Below are positions 7,605-16,790 of a stretch of DNA of 64,000 nt, piece after piece. The notes beneath the pieces were generated by a model. The model was not told the DNA's origin. It did not search any database and saw nothing but the letters and a program-made list of their open reading frames with translations. The stretch's first letter is position 1, and each line of letters starts with the position of its first letter. Origin of the DNA: Azoarcus sp031555955 (GTDB lineage Bacteria > Pseudomonadota > Gammaproteobacteria > Burkholderiales > Rhodocyclaceae); NCBI GenBank assembly GCA_031555955.1, contig JAVBTY010000025.1, positions 46,845-110,844 on the forward strand, written 5' to 3'. Made by a program: the position numbers and the translations under genes.

Positions 7605-9179
7605 ATGACGGCGTTTTCTGTTTCCCGTACCGCGCCGCGCCATCGCATGCGGGCGCTGGGGTTGGCCCTGGGGCTGGCGGCGGTCGGCGGCGCGCAGGCG
7701 GCGCCGTCGCAGGATGAGATGCTGCGCATGATGAAGGAGATGAACGCCCGTATCGACCGGCTCGAACGGCGCAACTCCGCGCTTGAACAGGAGCTGAACT
7801 CTGCGCGGAACTCCGCGCGCGGCGGCGCTCCCGCCCAGGCTGCACAGGCCGATGCGCCGTCGAAGCTGGAAGCGCGCGTGCAGGTGCTGGAGCAGCAGCA
7901 GACGAAGATCGCGGCTGATCTGGAAAAGGACACCATTTCCGAGAAGGAATCCGAGCTCACCGCGCGCCTCAAGGCGATAGAGTTCCAGGGTGAGTCGGTG
8001 CAGAAGGCGGCGCGCATGGTCGAGGCGCTGGAAGGCGTGCAGGTTGGCGTGGCGTTTACCGCCGTCGCCCAGCATCCCGAAGGCGTACCGCGCGGCGTGG
8101 CCGAAAGCGAGCTCAACTATCGCGGCGATGCGTCGATCGGTATCGAACTGCCCAGCGTCGGCAATACCGGACAGCACCTGTTTGCGCATTTTCGTATCGG
8201 GCAGGGCGCGGGCCTGAACGGCCTGCCGGTGTATGCGGTGCCGAATGGCACGGTATTCAGCCCGATGTCGATGGAGCCGGATTCTGGCGATTCGTTCGCC
8301 GTGCTGGGCCAGCTCTGGTACCAGGCCACCATTCCGCTGCCGTTCGGCGGATTCGCGCCCAGTTCGAAGAGCCATCTGCATGTGAACTTCGGCAAGATGG
8401 ATCCGTTCGTGTTCTTCGACCAGAACGCGGTCGCCAACGACGAATCGATCCAGTTCCTCAATTCTGTTTTTGTGCATAACGCGCTGCTGGATGCGGGCGG
8501 AGATGTGGGCGTGGATTCCAACGGCTTTTCGCCCGGACTGCGCATGGCCTACATCAACGAGTCGAACGCGCAGGAACCGTGGATGCTGTCCTTTGGCGTT
8601 TTCGGCGCCGGGGAAGGCGCGAATTTCTCCCGCGCGTTTTCCGAGCCTTTCCTGATTGCGCAGGCGGGGAAAACCTTCCGGCTGTTCGAGGGCATGCCGG
8701 GCACCTACCGCGCCTATTACTGGCGCAACGGCCAGGCGGGCGGGTTCGATGAAACGGCCAGCTATATCCGCAAGGGCTTCGGCCTGTCGGTGGATCAGCA
8801 GATCGGCTCCGATTATTCCGTGTTCGCGCGCTTCGGCAAGCACATCCAGAACGATGGCGCCATGTTCGACCGTACGTGGTCCTTTGGCGGGGTGATGACG
8901 GGTAATCCGTGGAACCGCGGTGATGACCGCCTCGGGCTGGCGTTCAGCTGGCAGCGCACCAGCAGTGAATTCGCCGACTATTCGGCAGCGGGCGTGGAAG
9001 AGGGCAGTTCGGATTACGCCGCTTCTGGCAATGAGCGCGTGGCCGAGCTGTACTACAGCTACCGCCTGAGCAAGGAGCTGGCGCTTACGCCCAGCCTGCA
9101 GTACATCACCAGGCCCGGCGGAAACAGTTCGGCCGACGATATCAGCATTCTCGGCCTGCGCGCCAACGTTGGGTTCTGA
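7605..9179 (+). CDS. OprB-like outer-membrane porin with N-terminal coiled coil
   Basis: A 524-residue exported protein. After a signal peptide (residues 1 to about 34, ending QAA) comes a coiled-coil stretch to about residue 125 (MMKEMNARIDRLERR, LEARVQVLEQQQ), then a beta-barrel. The C-terminus (AELYYSYRLSKELALTPSLQ, then DDISILGLRANVGF) closely resembles carbohydrate-selective porin OprB and ends in the aromatic residue used for barrel assembly. It starts one base after the ftrA stop and lies before ftrB, so it is embedded in the iron operon. I infer a periplasm-entry route for the iron or a ligand; it is not part of the classic ftrABCD set. The coiled coil may trimerise or reach toward the peptidoglycan. 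Confidence 0.78.
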   Translation: MTAFSVSRTAPRHRMRALGLALGLAAVGGAQAAPSQDEMLRMMKEMNARIDRLERRNSALEQELNSARNSARGGAPAQAAQADAPSKLEARVQVLEQQQTKIAADLEKDTISEKESELTARLKAIEFQGESVQKAARMVEALEGVQVGVAFTAVAQHPEGVPRGVAESELNYRGDASIGIELPSVGNTGQHLFAHFRIGQGAGLNGLPVYAVPNGTVFSPMSMEPDSGDSFAVLGQLWYQATIPLPFGGFAPSSKSHLHVNFGKMDPFVFFDQNAVANDESIQFLNSVFVHNALLDAGGDVGVDSNGFSPGLRMAYINESNAQEPWMLSFGVFGAGEGANFSRAFSEPFLIAQAGKTFRLFEGMPGTYRAYYWRNGQAGGFDETASYIRKGFGLSVDQQIGSDYSVFARFGKHIQNDGAMFDRTWSFGGVMTGNPWNRGDDRLGLAFSWQRTSSEFADYSAAGVEEGSSDYAASGNERVAELYYSYRLSKELALTPSLQYITRPGGNSSADDISILGLRANVGF

Positions 9180-9191
9180 CCAGAAAACAGC

Positions 9192-9548
9192 ATGATGCGT
9201 CTGCATGTATCTGCCTTCTGCCGCCGCGCCATGCTCGCCGCCAGCCTGCTGCTGGCGGCGGCGGGCGCGGGCGCGCAGGAGGATATGCCCAGCTTTGATC
9301 TCCTCATCAAGGCTGGGCGTTTTATTCCCGAAACGCTGGAGGTTCCAGCCAACACGAAATTCCGCCTGCGGATCAAAAACGAGGGGCCCGGCGCGGAAGA
9401 ATTCGAAAGCATCGAGCTGAAGAAAGAGAAAGTGCTTGCGCCGGGGGCGTCGAGTTTTCTCATCTTTCAGCCGCTGAAACCGGGCAGCTACAAGTTTTTC
9501 GGCGAGTTTCACCCCGAAACCGCGCAAGGCCGGATCGTCGCCCGATAG
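9192..9548 (+). CDS. ftrB: FtrB, cupredoxin-like periplasmic protein
   Basis: A 118-residue periplasmic cupredoxin-domain protein, second component of FtrABCD; it is proposed to oxidise or shuttle iron between FtrA and the FtrC permease. The signal peptide spans residues 1-28 (LLLAAAGAGAQ). The mature domain shows the cupredoxin strands FIPETLEVPANTKFRLRIKN and LKPGSYKFFGEFHPETAQG. Canonical type-1 copper Cys is absent, as in EfeO-cupredoxin-like and FtrB proteins. Two adjacent ATG codons (9192, 9195) are possible starts; the ribosome site is weak, so coupling to the upstream porin is likely. Confidence 0.85.
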   Translation: MMRLHVSAFCRRAMLAASLLLAAAGAGAQEDMPSFDLLIKAGRFIPETLEVPANTKFRLRIKNEGPGAEEFESIELKKEKVLAPGASSFLIFQPLKPGSYKFFGEFHPETAQGRIVAR

Positions 9549-9580
9549 GCGCGGACAGGGGCGCGCGAAAGGAAGCTGTG

Positions 9581-10393
9581 ATGGGCAATGCCCTGTTTGT
9601 GGTATGGCGTGAAAGCCTCGAAGCGATGCTGGTCATCGGCATTCTTCACGCCTGGATCGGGCGTAACCGGATCGAAGGCGGCTTCCGCGCGCTGTACGCG
9701 GGCGTTGGCGCGGGAATACTGCTCGCGCTGCTGCTGGGCTGGGCGATGCTCGCGGCGCAGAGCGAACTTTCCGGACTGGCGCTGGAGTGGTTCCAGACGG
9801 GGGTGCTGTTCGCCGCCGCCGTGCTGATCGCGCAGATGGTGCTGTGGATGGCGCGGCATGGGCGCGAGATGAAACAGCAGCTCGAAGCCGGCATGGCGCG
9901 GGCCGCCGGGCGCGGGCAATGGTTCGGCATGGCCGCGATCGCGGCGCTGGCCGTGGCGCGCGAAGGGGCGGAGACGGTGATTTTCCTCTACGGCCTGAGC
10001 ATGGAAGGCGGCGGCATGGCCGCGCTGGCCGGCGGCGCGGCGGGCGGATTTCTCCTTGCGCTGGCGACGGCGTGGGCGGCGGCGCGCGGGCTGCGGGGGA
10101 TCAACATGCGGCATTTTTTCACCCTCAGCGGCATCCTGCTGCTTGTGTTCGCCGCCGCGCTTTTCGCCGCAGGCATCGAGCGCCTCATTGGCATGGGCGT
10201 GCTTCCGGCGCTGATTGATCCGCTGTGGGATAGCAGCGCGCTGCTCGACGACAGTTCCAGCGGCGGGCGTTTCGTGGCCGGGCTCACCGGTTACCGCGCG
10301 CAGCCTTCGCTGATGCTGCTGCTGTGTTACGCCGCATTCTGGCTCTGCGTCGGCGGCCTGCGGCAGGCCATGGCGCGGACGTCGCGGGAGTAA
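9581..10393 (+). CDS. ftrC: FtrC, FTR1-family iron permease
   Basis: A 270-residue inner-membrane permease of the FTR1/EfeU (OFeT) family. The two diagnostic acidic motifs are visible: RESLE near the N-terminus (residues 10-14, a variant of REGLE) and REGAE in the middle (VAREGAETVIFLYG), which bind iron during transport. About seven hydrophobic helices are apparent. It starts at ATG 9581 after AAAGGAAG; a GTG one codon earlier is also in frame. FtrD follows after 4 bases. Confidence 0.92.
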   Translation: MGNALFVVWRESLEAMLVIGILHAWIGRNRIEGGFRALYAGVGAGILLALLLGWAMLAAQSELSGLALEWFQTGVLFAAAVLIAQMVLWMARHGREMKQQLEAGMARAAGRGQWFGMAAIAALAVAREGAETVIFLYGLSMEGGGMAALAGGAAGGFLLALATAWAAARGLRGINMRHFFTLSGILLLVFAAALFAAGIERLIGMGVLPALIDPLWDSSALLDDSSSGGRFVAGLTGYRAQPSLMLLLCYAAFWLCVGGLRQAMARTSRE

Positions 10394-10397
10394 GCGC

Positions 10398-11765
10398 ATG
10401 CCGCGCGGTTTCATCGCCGCATTTGGGGAGGCGCTGGCGCGCCACCGGCGCACCCTTATCGCCATTCAATGGGCGGTGGTGGTGTTTTATTTCGGCCTGC
10501 TCATCATCCCCGTGTGGACGCCGCCGCCGCCGGAAGACGCCCATATCTGGAGCAACCTGCGCCTGCTGGCCCAGTTCGTATTCTGGGGGCTGTGGTGGCC
10601 GGGCGTCATGCTCGGCACGATGCTGTTCGGGCGGATGTGGTGCGGCGTGTTCTGCCCGGAGGGGGCGATCTCCGAATGGGCGAGCGGCTTCGGGCGCGGC
10701 AGGCCGGTGCCGCGCTGGCTCAAATGGGGCGGCTGGCCTTTTGTCGCGTTCGTGTGCACCACGGTGTATGGGCAGCTCATCAGCGTGTATGAATACCAGG
10801 AAGCCGCACTGCTGATACTGGGCGGATCTTCGGTGGCGGCGGTGGCTATCGGGCTGCTGTACGGACGGGGGCGGCGCGTGTGGTGCCGCCATCTGTGCCC
10901 GGCTTCGGGCGTGTTTGCGCTGCTGGCGCGGATCGCGCCGCTGCATTACCGCGTAGACCGCGCGGCGTGGGATCGCGGCGGGCGCGGCGTGATTCCGCTC
11001 AAACCCGTGGACTGTGCGCCGCTGGTCGATATCCGGCGCATGACGAGCGCTGCCGAGTGCCATAGCTGCGGGCGCTGCGCGGGGCATCGCGGTGCGGTCG
11101 AACTGGCCGCGCGCGCGCCGGGCGCGGAAGTGGCCGATCCTGGCGCGCCCGTGCGCGGCGCGGAGGCGGCGACGCTGCTGTTCGGCGTGCTGGGCGTGGC
11201 GACGCTGGCGTTCCAGTGGACGATCAGCCCGGTGTTCCTGCGGCTGAAAATGGCCGCTGCCGAATGGCTGGTGGAGCACGATGTTTTCTGGCCGCTGCAG
11301 GACAATGCGCCGTGGTGGGCGCTTACCCACTATCCCGCCGTCAACGACGTGTTCACCTGGCTGGATGGGGCGATGATCCTGGCCTACATCCTCGCTGGCG
11401 GCGTGCTGCTCGGCGCGCTGCTGTGGGGCTGCGTGGCGCTTGCGGCGAAAGTGGCGGCGGATGCGCGCCTGGGCTGGCAGCGCCTGACGCTGACGCTGAT
11501 TCCGCTGGGCGGCATCAACGTCGTGCTTGGGCTCACCATGCTCACCTTCAGCCAGCTGCGCGCGGAACGCATCGCCGTGCCCGGCGTGGACGGGCTGCGC
11601 GCCGCGCTGATGGCGCTGGCGGTGGCGTGGTCCATCGCGCTGGCCGTCGCGCTGCTGCGCCGCGCGGGCGGAAGCCTGCCGCGCCGCGCGGGCGCGTTCG
11701 CGCTGCTGCTGGCGCCGATGGCGGTGATGACGGCGATCTGGTACGCCATGTTCTTCGTCTGGTAA
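10398..11765 (+). CDS. ftrD: FtrD, polyferredoxin-type membrane protein
   Basis: A 455-residue polytopic membrane protein with ferredoxin-like Cys motifs (WCGVFCPEGA, WCRHLCPASG, and a cytosolic C..CHSCGRC cluster), related to NapH/RdxA-type 4Fe-4S proteins. In Bordetella and Brucella FtrD is the fourth part of the ferrous iron importer and is thought to receive electrons released when Fe(II) is oxidised for passage through FtrC. The gene is the last of the operon and is convergent with putA. A short GGCC-GAA-GGCC hairpin lies at its 3' end. Confidence 0.88.
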   Translation: MPRGFIAAFGEALARHRRTLIAIQWAVVVFYFGLLIIPVWTPPPPEDAHIWSNLRLLAQFVFWGLWWPGVMLGTMLFGRMWCGVFCPEGAISEWASGFGRGRPVPRWLKWGGWPFVAFVCTTVYGQLISVYEYQEAALLILGGSSVAAVAIGLLYGRGRRVWCRHLCPASGVFALLARIAPLHYRVDRAAWDRGGRGVIPLKPVDCAPLVDIRRMTSAAECHSCGRCAGHRGAVELAARAPGAEVADPGAPVRGAEAATLLFGVLGVATLAFQWTISPVFLRLKMAAAEWLVEHDVFWPLQDNAPWWALTHYPAVNDVFTWLDGAMILAYILAGGVLLGALLWGCVALAAKVAADARLGWQRLTLTLIPLGGINVVLGLTMLTFSQLRAERIAVPGVDGLRAALMALAVAWSIALAVALLRRAGGSLPRRAGAFALLLAPMAVMTAIWYAMFFVW

Positions 11766-11790
11766 GGCCGAAGGCCGGGGCGGCGTCCGG

Positions 11791-14700
11791 TTATCCGCCG
11801 CTGTGCGGGCGGAGCGGGGCGCGCGGCGGCCAGTCTCCGGCATCGTCCATCAGCAGCGCGGGGTTTCCGCCGCTGGCGGTGAGATCTTCCGAGAGCGTGC
11901 GCTCGGTGGCGAAGCGCAGCAGATAATGCGGCCCCCCCGCCTTCGGCCCCGTACCGGACAGTCCCTCTCCGCCGAAAGGCTGCGCGCCGACCGTGGCGCC
12001 GATCAGGCTGCGGTTCACATAGGTATTGCCCACGGGCAGGCGGGCGCGGATCCGCTCCACGGTCGCGCCGATGCGGCTGTGAATGCCGAGGGTGAGCCCG
12101 TAGCCGAAGGCGGCGATAGCGTCGCACAGCGCGTCCAGCCCGTCCGCGCGCCAGCGCAGCACGTGCAGCACCGGGCCGAACACTTCGCCGCGCAGGCGCT
12201 CCGGGCGGTCGATTTCCCACGCCTGCGGCGCGAAATAGGCTCCCGTGGCGGCGCGCGCCGGATCGAGGCGGCAGCGGTGGATCAGCCGGGCATGGGTCGC
12301 CAGCGCGGCGACGTGGGCATCGAGCGCCGCGCGGGCTTCAATGCTGATGAGCGGGCCGATGTCAGTGGCGGGATTGCCCGGCGGGCCGATGGCGAGTTCA
12401 TCCATCGCGCCCGCGAGCAGGGCGATGACGCGGCCGGCGATATCGTCCTGCACGCACAGCAGGCGCAGCGCCGAGCAGCGCTGCCCGGCGGAGTCGAACG
12501 CGGATGCGATGGCGTCGCGCACGATCTGTTCCGGCAGTGCGGAGGAATCGGCGATGAGCGCGTTCTGGCCGCCGGTTTCCGCGATCAGCGGCGTCAGCGG
12601 CCCCTCTCCGGCGGCAAGGCCGCGCGCGATCGCGCGCGCCACGGCGGTGGAGCCGGTGAAGGCGACGCCCGCGCAGCGGCGGTCCGCTGCCAGCGCGGCC
12701 CCGGTATGTCCATCGCCGGGCAGAAACTGCAGCGCCCCGGCGGGAATGCCCGCTTCGTGCAGCAGCAGCACGGCGGCGGCGGCGGTGAGCGGCGTCTGTT
12801 CCGCCGGTTTGGCGACCACGGTGTTACCGGCGGCGAGCGCGGCGGCGATCTGGCCGGTAAAAATCGCCAGCGGGAAATTCCACGGGCTGATGCAGACGAA
12901 CACGCCGCGCCCGCCCAGGCTCAGGCTGTTGCGCTCGCCCGTGGGGCCGGGCAGGGCGCGTGGCGCGGCGAAAAGCTGGCGCGCCTGCTGCGCGTAATAG
13001 CGGCAGAAGTCGATCGCCTCGCGCGTTTCGGCCACGGCGGCGGCCAGGGTGCGGCCGCCTTCGCGCACGATCAGGGCGACAAAGGCTTCCTGGCGCGCCT
13101 GCAGCAGGTCAGCCGCCCGTTCCAGCGCGGCGGCGCGCAGCCCGGCCGGAGTGGCGCGCCAGGTGGGAAAGGCCGCGGCGGCGGCGGCGAGAGCGTCTCC
13201 GATGTCGCGGTTTGTGGCGTGGATAACGTGGCCGGTCACGTCGGCATGGTCCGCCGGTGAGGTCAGCGCGCGGGGCGGGCCAGAACGGGCATGGCCGTTG
13301 ATCAGCGGCGCGGCGTGCAGCAGACCGGCGCGGCTGGCGTCCACCGCCCGCGCCAGGGCTTCTGCCGCGCGCCGGTCGGCAAGGTCGATTCCGGCGCTGT
13401 TTTCGCGCGGATGGTCAGAGTCGCGGTACAGATCGCGTGGCAGGGGCAGGCGCGGGGGGCGGATCTGTCCCACGTCCGCCAGCGCGGCCAGCGTTTCGGC
13501 CGGATCGCGCAGCAGTTCTTCCAGCGGCTGCGAGGCATCGGCGACGCGGTTGACGAAAGAGGCGCTGGCGCCGCTTTCCAGCAGACGGCGCACGAGGTAG
13601 GCAAGCAGATCCTCATGGCCGCCCACCGGGGCGTAAACGCGGCAGGGCTGCCGCCACTGGCGCGCGGCGGCGGCATGCAGCGCCTCGCCCATGCCGTGCA
13701 GGCGCTGGAATTCCCACTCCGCGCCGGGACCGGCGGCCGTGGCGAGTTCAGCCACGGCGGCCGCGGTGTGCGCGTTGTGGGTGGCGAACGCGGGGTAAAA
13801 GGCCACCGGATCGGCGAGCAGGCGGCGCGCGCAGGCAAGATAGGACACATCGGTGGCGGCCTTGCGCGTGAACACCGGGTAACCGGGCAGGCCGCGTTCC
13901 TGCGCGGCCTTGATTTCGCCGTCCCAGTACGCGCCCTTGACCAGGCGCACCGCCAGGCGGCGGTGCGTGCTGTGGGCGAGCGCGGCGAGCCAGTCCAGCA
14001 GCGGCAGGGCGCGTTTCTGGTAAGCCTGCACGGCGAGGCCCAGACCGTTCCAGCCCGCGAGCGCGGGGGCGTGCGCCAGCGCCTCGATGATGTCGAGCGA
14101 AAGTTCCAGACGGTCGCTTTCCTCCGCGTCGAGGGTGAAGCCGATATCGTGTTCGCGCGCCGCGCGCGCCAGCGTGAGCACGCGCGGCAGCAGCTCGCGC
14201 ATCACCCGTTCATGCTGCTGCGGCTCGTAGCGCGGATGCAGCGCCGAAAGCTTGATCGAAACCGAGGGCGCGGCGGATGCCGCTGCGGAGGAAGCATTCC
14301 GCGCGCCGGCGTGCGCGCCGGTGGCGGCGATGGCGGCGGCGTAGGCATCGAAGTAGCGTTGCGCATCGGCGGCGCAGCGCGCGGCTTCGCCCAGCATGTC
14401 GTAGGAATGACGCGCGCCCGCGCGCTCGGCGGCCGCGGCGCGCGCGAGCGCCTCGCCGATGTTGCGCCCGATAACGAAACGCCGCCCGAGCAGCCGCACC
14501 GCGGCCAGCGCCGTGCGCCGCATCAGCGGATCGCTGGCGCGGGCGGCGATCCGGCGCATGAAACCGGCGTGCGCCGGATCGGCATGCAGCCGCTCCGCAA
14601 GGCGTAACGCCCACGACGATGCCTGCACAAAGGTGGAGGACGGCGCGCCGGAGGGCGGCATCCAGCTGGCATGACCGGGCCGGCCGTGGATCAGGCGGTC

Positions 14701-15081
14701 GTGGATCAGGCGGTCGCGGGTAGCGTCGTCGGGCGTGCGCAGCAGCGCTTCGGCCAGACTCATCAGCGCCACGCCTTCAGGGGTGGAGAGCGCGTAGGCG
14801 TGCAGGAAGGCTTCCGCGCCCTGCCCGGCGAGGCTTGCCGCCCGCGCGGCTTCGGCGAGCGGGCGGGCGCGGGCGAGGATGCGTTCGCGCAGAGGGGCGT
14901 CGATGCGGGCGGCGGCAAGGCAGAGGCGCGCCGCTTCATCCTCGTCGCGGCGGCAGGCGTCGCGCAGCGCGCGGCGCTGCGCATCGGGCGGGCCCCCAGG
15001 CGGCGGGAGATCCGGCAGGGGCGGAGCCGTCGCCGGGCTGTTCGGGCGGGTGTGCGGCAGCGGGGCATTGTTGTTCATCAT
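11791..15081 (-). CDS. putA: bifunctional proline dehydrogenase / delta-1-pyrroline-5-carboxylate dehydrogenase
   Basis: A 1096-residue PutA that oxidises proline to glutamate in two steps. The N-terminal half is the FAD proline dehydrogenase: SIKLSALHPRYEP, GFTLDAEESDRLELSLDII, LVKGAYWDGEIK, EFQRLHGMGEAL. The C-terminal half is the NAD P5C dehydrogenase: ISPWNFPLAIFTGQIAAALA, VAFTGSTAVARA, ETGGQNALIAD, and the catalytic cysteine in GQRCSALR. The N-terminal ribbon-helix-helix DNA-binding domain of E. coli PutA is absent, replaced by a Pro-rich leader, so this is a purely enzymatic form. The start has GGGAGAGG just upstream. Divergent from ylqF across 80 bases. Confidence 0.95.
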   Translation of the reverse strand: MMNNNAPLPHTRPNSPATAPPLPDLPPPGGPPDAQRRALRDACRRDEDEAARLCLAAARIDAPLRERILARARPLAEAARAASLAGQGAEAFLHAYALSTPEGVALMSLAEALLRTPDDATRDRLIHDRLIHGRPGHASWMPPSGAPSSTFVQASSWALRLAERLHADPAHAGFMRRIAARASDPLMRRTALAAVRLLGRRFVIGRNIGEALARAAAAERAGARHSYDMLGEAARCAADAQRYFDAYAAAIAATGAHAGARNASSAAASAAPSVSIKLSALHPRYEPQQHERVMRELLPRVLTLARAAREHDIGFTLDAEESDRLELSLDIIEALAHAPALAGWNGLGLAVQAYQKRALPLLDWLAALAHSTHRRLAVRLVKGAYWDGEIKAAQERGLPGYPVFTRKAATDVSYLACARRLLADPVAFYPAFATHNAHTAAAVAELATAAGPGAEWEFQRLHGMGEALHAAAARQWRQPCRVYAPVGGHEDLLAYLVRRLLESGASASFVNRVADASQPLEELLRDPAETLAALADVGQIRPPRLPLPRDLYRDSDHPRENSAGIDLADRRAAEALARAVDASRAGLLHAAPLINGHARSGPPRALTSPADHADVTGHVIHATNRDIGDALAAAAAAFPTWRATPAGLRAAALERAADLLQARQEAFVALIVREGGRTLAAAVAETREAIDFCRYYAQQARQLFAAPRALPGPTGERNSLSLGGRGVFVCISPWNFPLAIFTGQIAAALAAGNTVVAKPAEQTPLTAAAAVLLLHEAGIPAGALQFLPGDGHTGAALAADRRCAGVAFTGSTAVARAIARGLAAGEGPLTPLIAETGGQNALIADSSALPEQIVRDAIASAFDSAGQRCSALRLLCVQDDIAGRVIALLAGAMDELAIGPPGNPATDIGPLISIEARAALDAHVAALATHARLIHRCRLDPARAATGAYFAPQAWEIDRPERLRGEVFGPVLHVLRWRADGLDALCDAIAAFGYGLTLGIHSRIGATVERIRARLPVGNTYVNRSLIGATVGAQPFGGEGLSGTGPKAGGPHYLLRFATERTLSEDLTASGGNPALLMDDAGDWPPRAPLRPHSGG

Positions 15082-15161
15082 CGCGCCTCTCCCTTGTCCT
15101 GTTGCGGCTTTGCCGCCGCGCCGGGCGATAATGCCTGCCCTGTTACCTCTTTTGATCCGAA

Positions 15162-16085
15162 ATGCCTATCCAATGGTTCCCCGGCCACATGAATTCGGCG
15201 CGCAGGCAGGCTGCGGAAAGCCTGGCCGTTATCGACGTGGTGATTGAAGTGACCGATGCCCGCCTGCCGGCGGCGAGCAGCAATCCGATGATTGAGGAGC
15301 TGCGCCGCTTCCGGAACCGGCCCTGCCTGAAGCTGCTGAACAAGTCTGATCTGGCCGACCCGGCCGCGACCCGGGAGTGGATGGATTTTTACAACCGCCA
15401 GCCCGGAGTCAAGGCGGTAGCGCTGTCGGCGAAAAAGGCGTCCGATGTCGCCCGTATCCCCGCGCTGTGCCAGAGCCTGGCTCCCCACCGCAATGATGGC
15501 GTCAAGCCGCTGCGGATGATGATCATGGGTATTCCCAACGTCGGAAAATCGACGCTGATGAACGTGCTGCTCAAACGCAAGGTGGCGGCGGTAGGCGATG
15601 AACCGGCGGTAACGAAGCGGCAGCAGACGCTCGATCTTGGCTACGCGATGACGCTGACCGATACCCCCGGAATGATGTGGCCGAAAATCGCTTTCGACGC
15701 GGATGGCTACATGCTCGCCGCCAGCCACGCCATCGGCCGTAACGCCGTGATCGATGAAGAAGTGGCGGTTTTCCTGGGCGACATCCTCATCGCCCGTTAC
15801 CCGCGGCTGCTCGCCGCGCGCTACGGTTTCGATCCTGCTGGCATGGATGGAGCGGCGCTGGTCGAAGCCATCGGCGCGCGGCGCGGCTGCCGGATGAAAG
15901 GCGGCGGGCTCGACCTGGAAAAAGCCGCGCTGATCCTGCTGGTCGACTACCGCAGCGGCGTGCTCGGCCGCATCAGCCTCGAAACGCCGCGCACGCGGGC
16001 CGCGATGATCGCGGCGGCGGAAGCGGAGCGTGCTGGAGGCGTGCAGGAAAACGGCCTGGCGGGAGAGGAGGCGGAACCGCAGTAA
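15162..16085 (+). CDS. ylqF: YlqF/RbgA-family circularly permuted ribosome-assembly GTPase
   Basis: A 307-residue circularly permuted GTPase of the YlqF/RbgA family, which helps late assembly of the 50S ribosomal subunit. Motif order is G4 (NKSD), then G5 (LSAKK), then G1 (GIPNVGKST) and G3 (DTPG), the hallmark of permutation. The N-terminus (IQWFPGHMNSARR) is the conserved ribosome-contact segment. The C-terminal ANTAR-like tail ends in a low-complexity Ala/Glu stretch. The upstream gap holds promoters for this gene and the divergent putA. Confidence 0.9.
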   Translation: MPIQWFPGHMNSARRQAAESLAVIDVVIEVTDARLPAASSNPMIEELRRFRNRPCLKLLNKSDLADPAATREWMDFYNRQPGVKAVALSAKKASDVARIPALCQSLAPHRNDGVKPLRMMIMGIPNVGKSTLMNVLLKRKVAAVGDEPAVTKRQQTLDLGYAMTLTDTPGMMWPKIAFDADGYMLAASHAIGRNAVIDEEVAVFLGDILIARYPRLLAARYGFDPAGMDGAALVEAIGARRGCRMKGGGLDLEKAALILLVDYRSGVLGRISLETPRTRAAMIAAAEAERAGGVQENGLAGEEAEPQ

Positions 16086-16091
16086 AAAGGG

Positions 16092-16724
16092 ATGATGCGG
16101 TTCCGGGAAAAACACCGCGCCAGCCCGACTACCCTGGGATCGATGTACGACATGGGACTGAATGTCAGACCGGACCAGAAAGAAGCTGTGCGCTGGTTTA
16201 CGCGGGCGGCGGAAAAAGGGCACAGCGGCGCGCAGAACAGTCTCGGCAGTCTCTACCAGGCCGGGGAGGGTGTCGCGCGCGATTACGCGGAAGCTCTGCG
16301 CTGGTATGAACTGGCCGCACGGCAGAACCACTCCACCGCGCTGATGAACCTCGGCTACATGTACGACGAAGGCTTGGGCGTACCCGAGGATAACCGCCGT
16401 GCCATAGAGTTTTACACCCAGGCGGCTGAAAACGGAAAAATCGGCGCTGCGCTGAACATGGGGCTGATGTTCGAGAAAGGGGAACAGGGCGTTGAGCGTG
16501 ATCCCGTGCGGGCTTTCATGTGGTTCGATCTGTGCCGTTTCTACGCGGGCAGGACAGGCGATAAAGCCCTGGCCGGACGCGCGGCGGAATACGCCGCCCA
16601 GGTCAAAAAGGACATGACTGCGGAACAGCTCGCGCGCGGGGAGACAATGGCGAAAGAATGGGGCGCGGCGATGGCGAAAAAATGGGGCGGCCAAAGCCGG
16701 AATCCCGGAACGGGCGCGCCATGA
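16092..16724 (+). CDS. Sel1-repeat protein, possibly 5'-truncated
   Basis: A 210-residue alpha-solenoid protein with about four Sel1-like repeats: LGSMYDMGLNVRPDQKEAVR, LGSLYQAGEGVARDYAEALR, LGYMYDEGLGVPEDNRRAIE and MGLMFEKGEQGVERDPVRAF. Such repeats mediate protein contacts. Most family members are exported, but this one starts inside the first repeat with no signal peptide, so the N-terminal part seems missing. It begins 6 bases after the preceding stop with an AAAAAGGG ribosome site. The C-terminal helix (KKDMTAEQLARGETMAKEW) is common in this family. Function unknown. Confidence 0.75.
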   Translation: MMRFREKHRASPTTLGSMYDMGLNVRPDQKEAVRWFTRAAEKGHSGAQNSLGSLYQAGEGVARDYAEALRWYELAARQNHSTALMNLGYMYDEGLGVPEDNRRAIEFYTQAAENGKIGAALNMGLMFEKGEQGVERDPVRAFMWFDLCRFYAGRTGDKALAGRAAEYAAQVKKDMTAEQLARGETMAKEWGAAMAKKWGGQSRNPGTGAP

Positions 16725-16790
16725 CGCACCGCATTTAACAGGCGTAACGCCGTTCGCGGAGCCCCGCTTCCCTGCGGCGGCTTTCGCGGG

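Noticed and set aside
10284..11843. 519-codon open frame antisense to ftrD
   Set aside because: Shadow of a strongly coding plus-strand gene; repetitive Arg/His/Gln composition.
11803..14607. Long plus-strand open frames opposite putA
   Set aside because: The putA protein on the minus strand has all catalytic motifs; the opposite frames are low-complexity Arg/Gly/Ala sequence without starts or domains.
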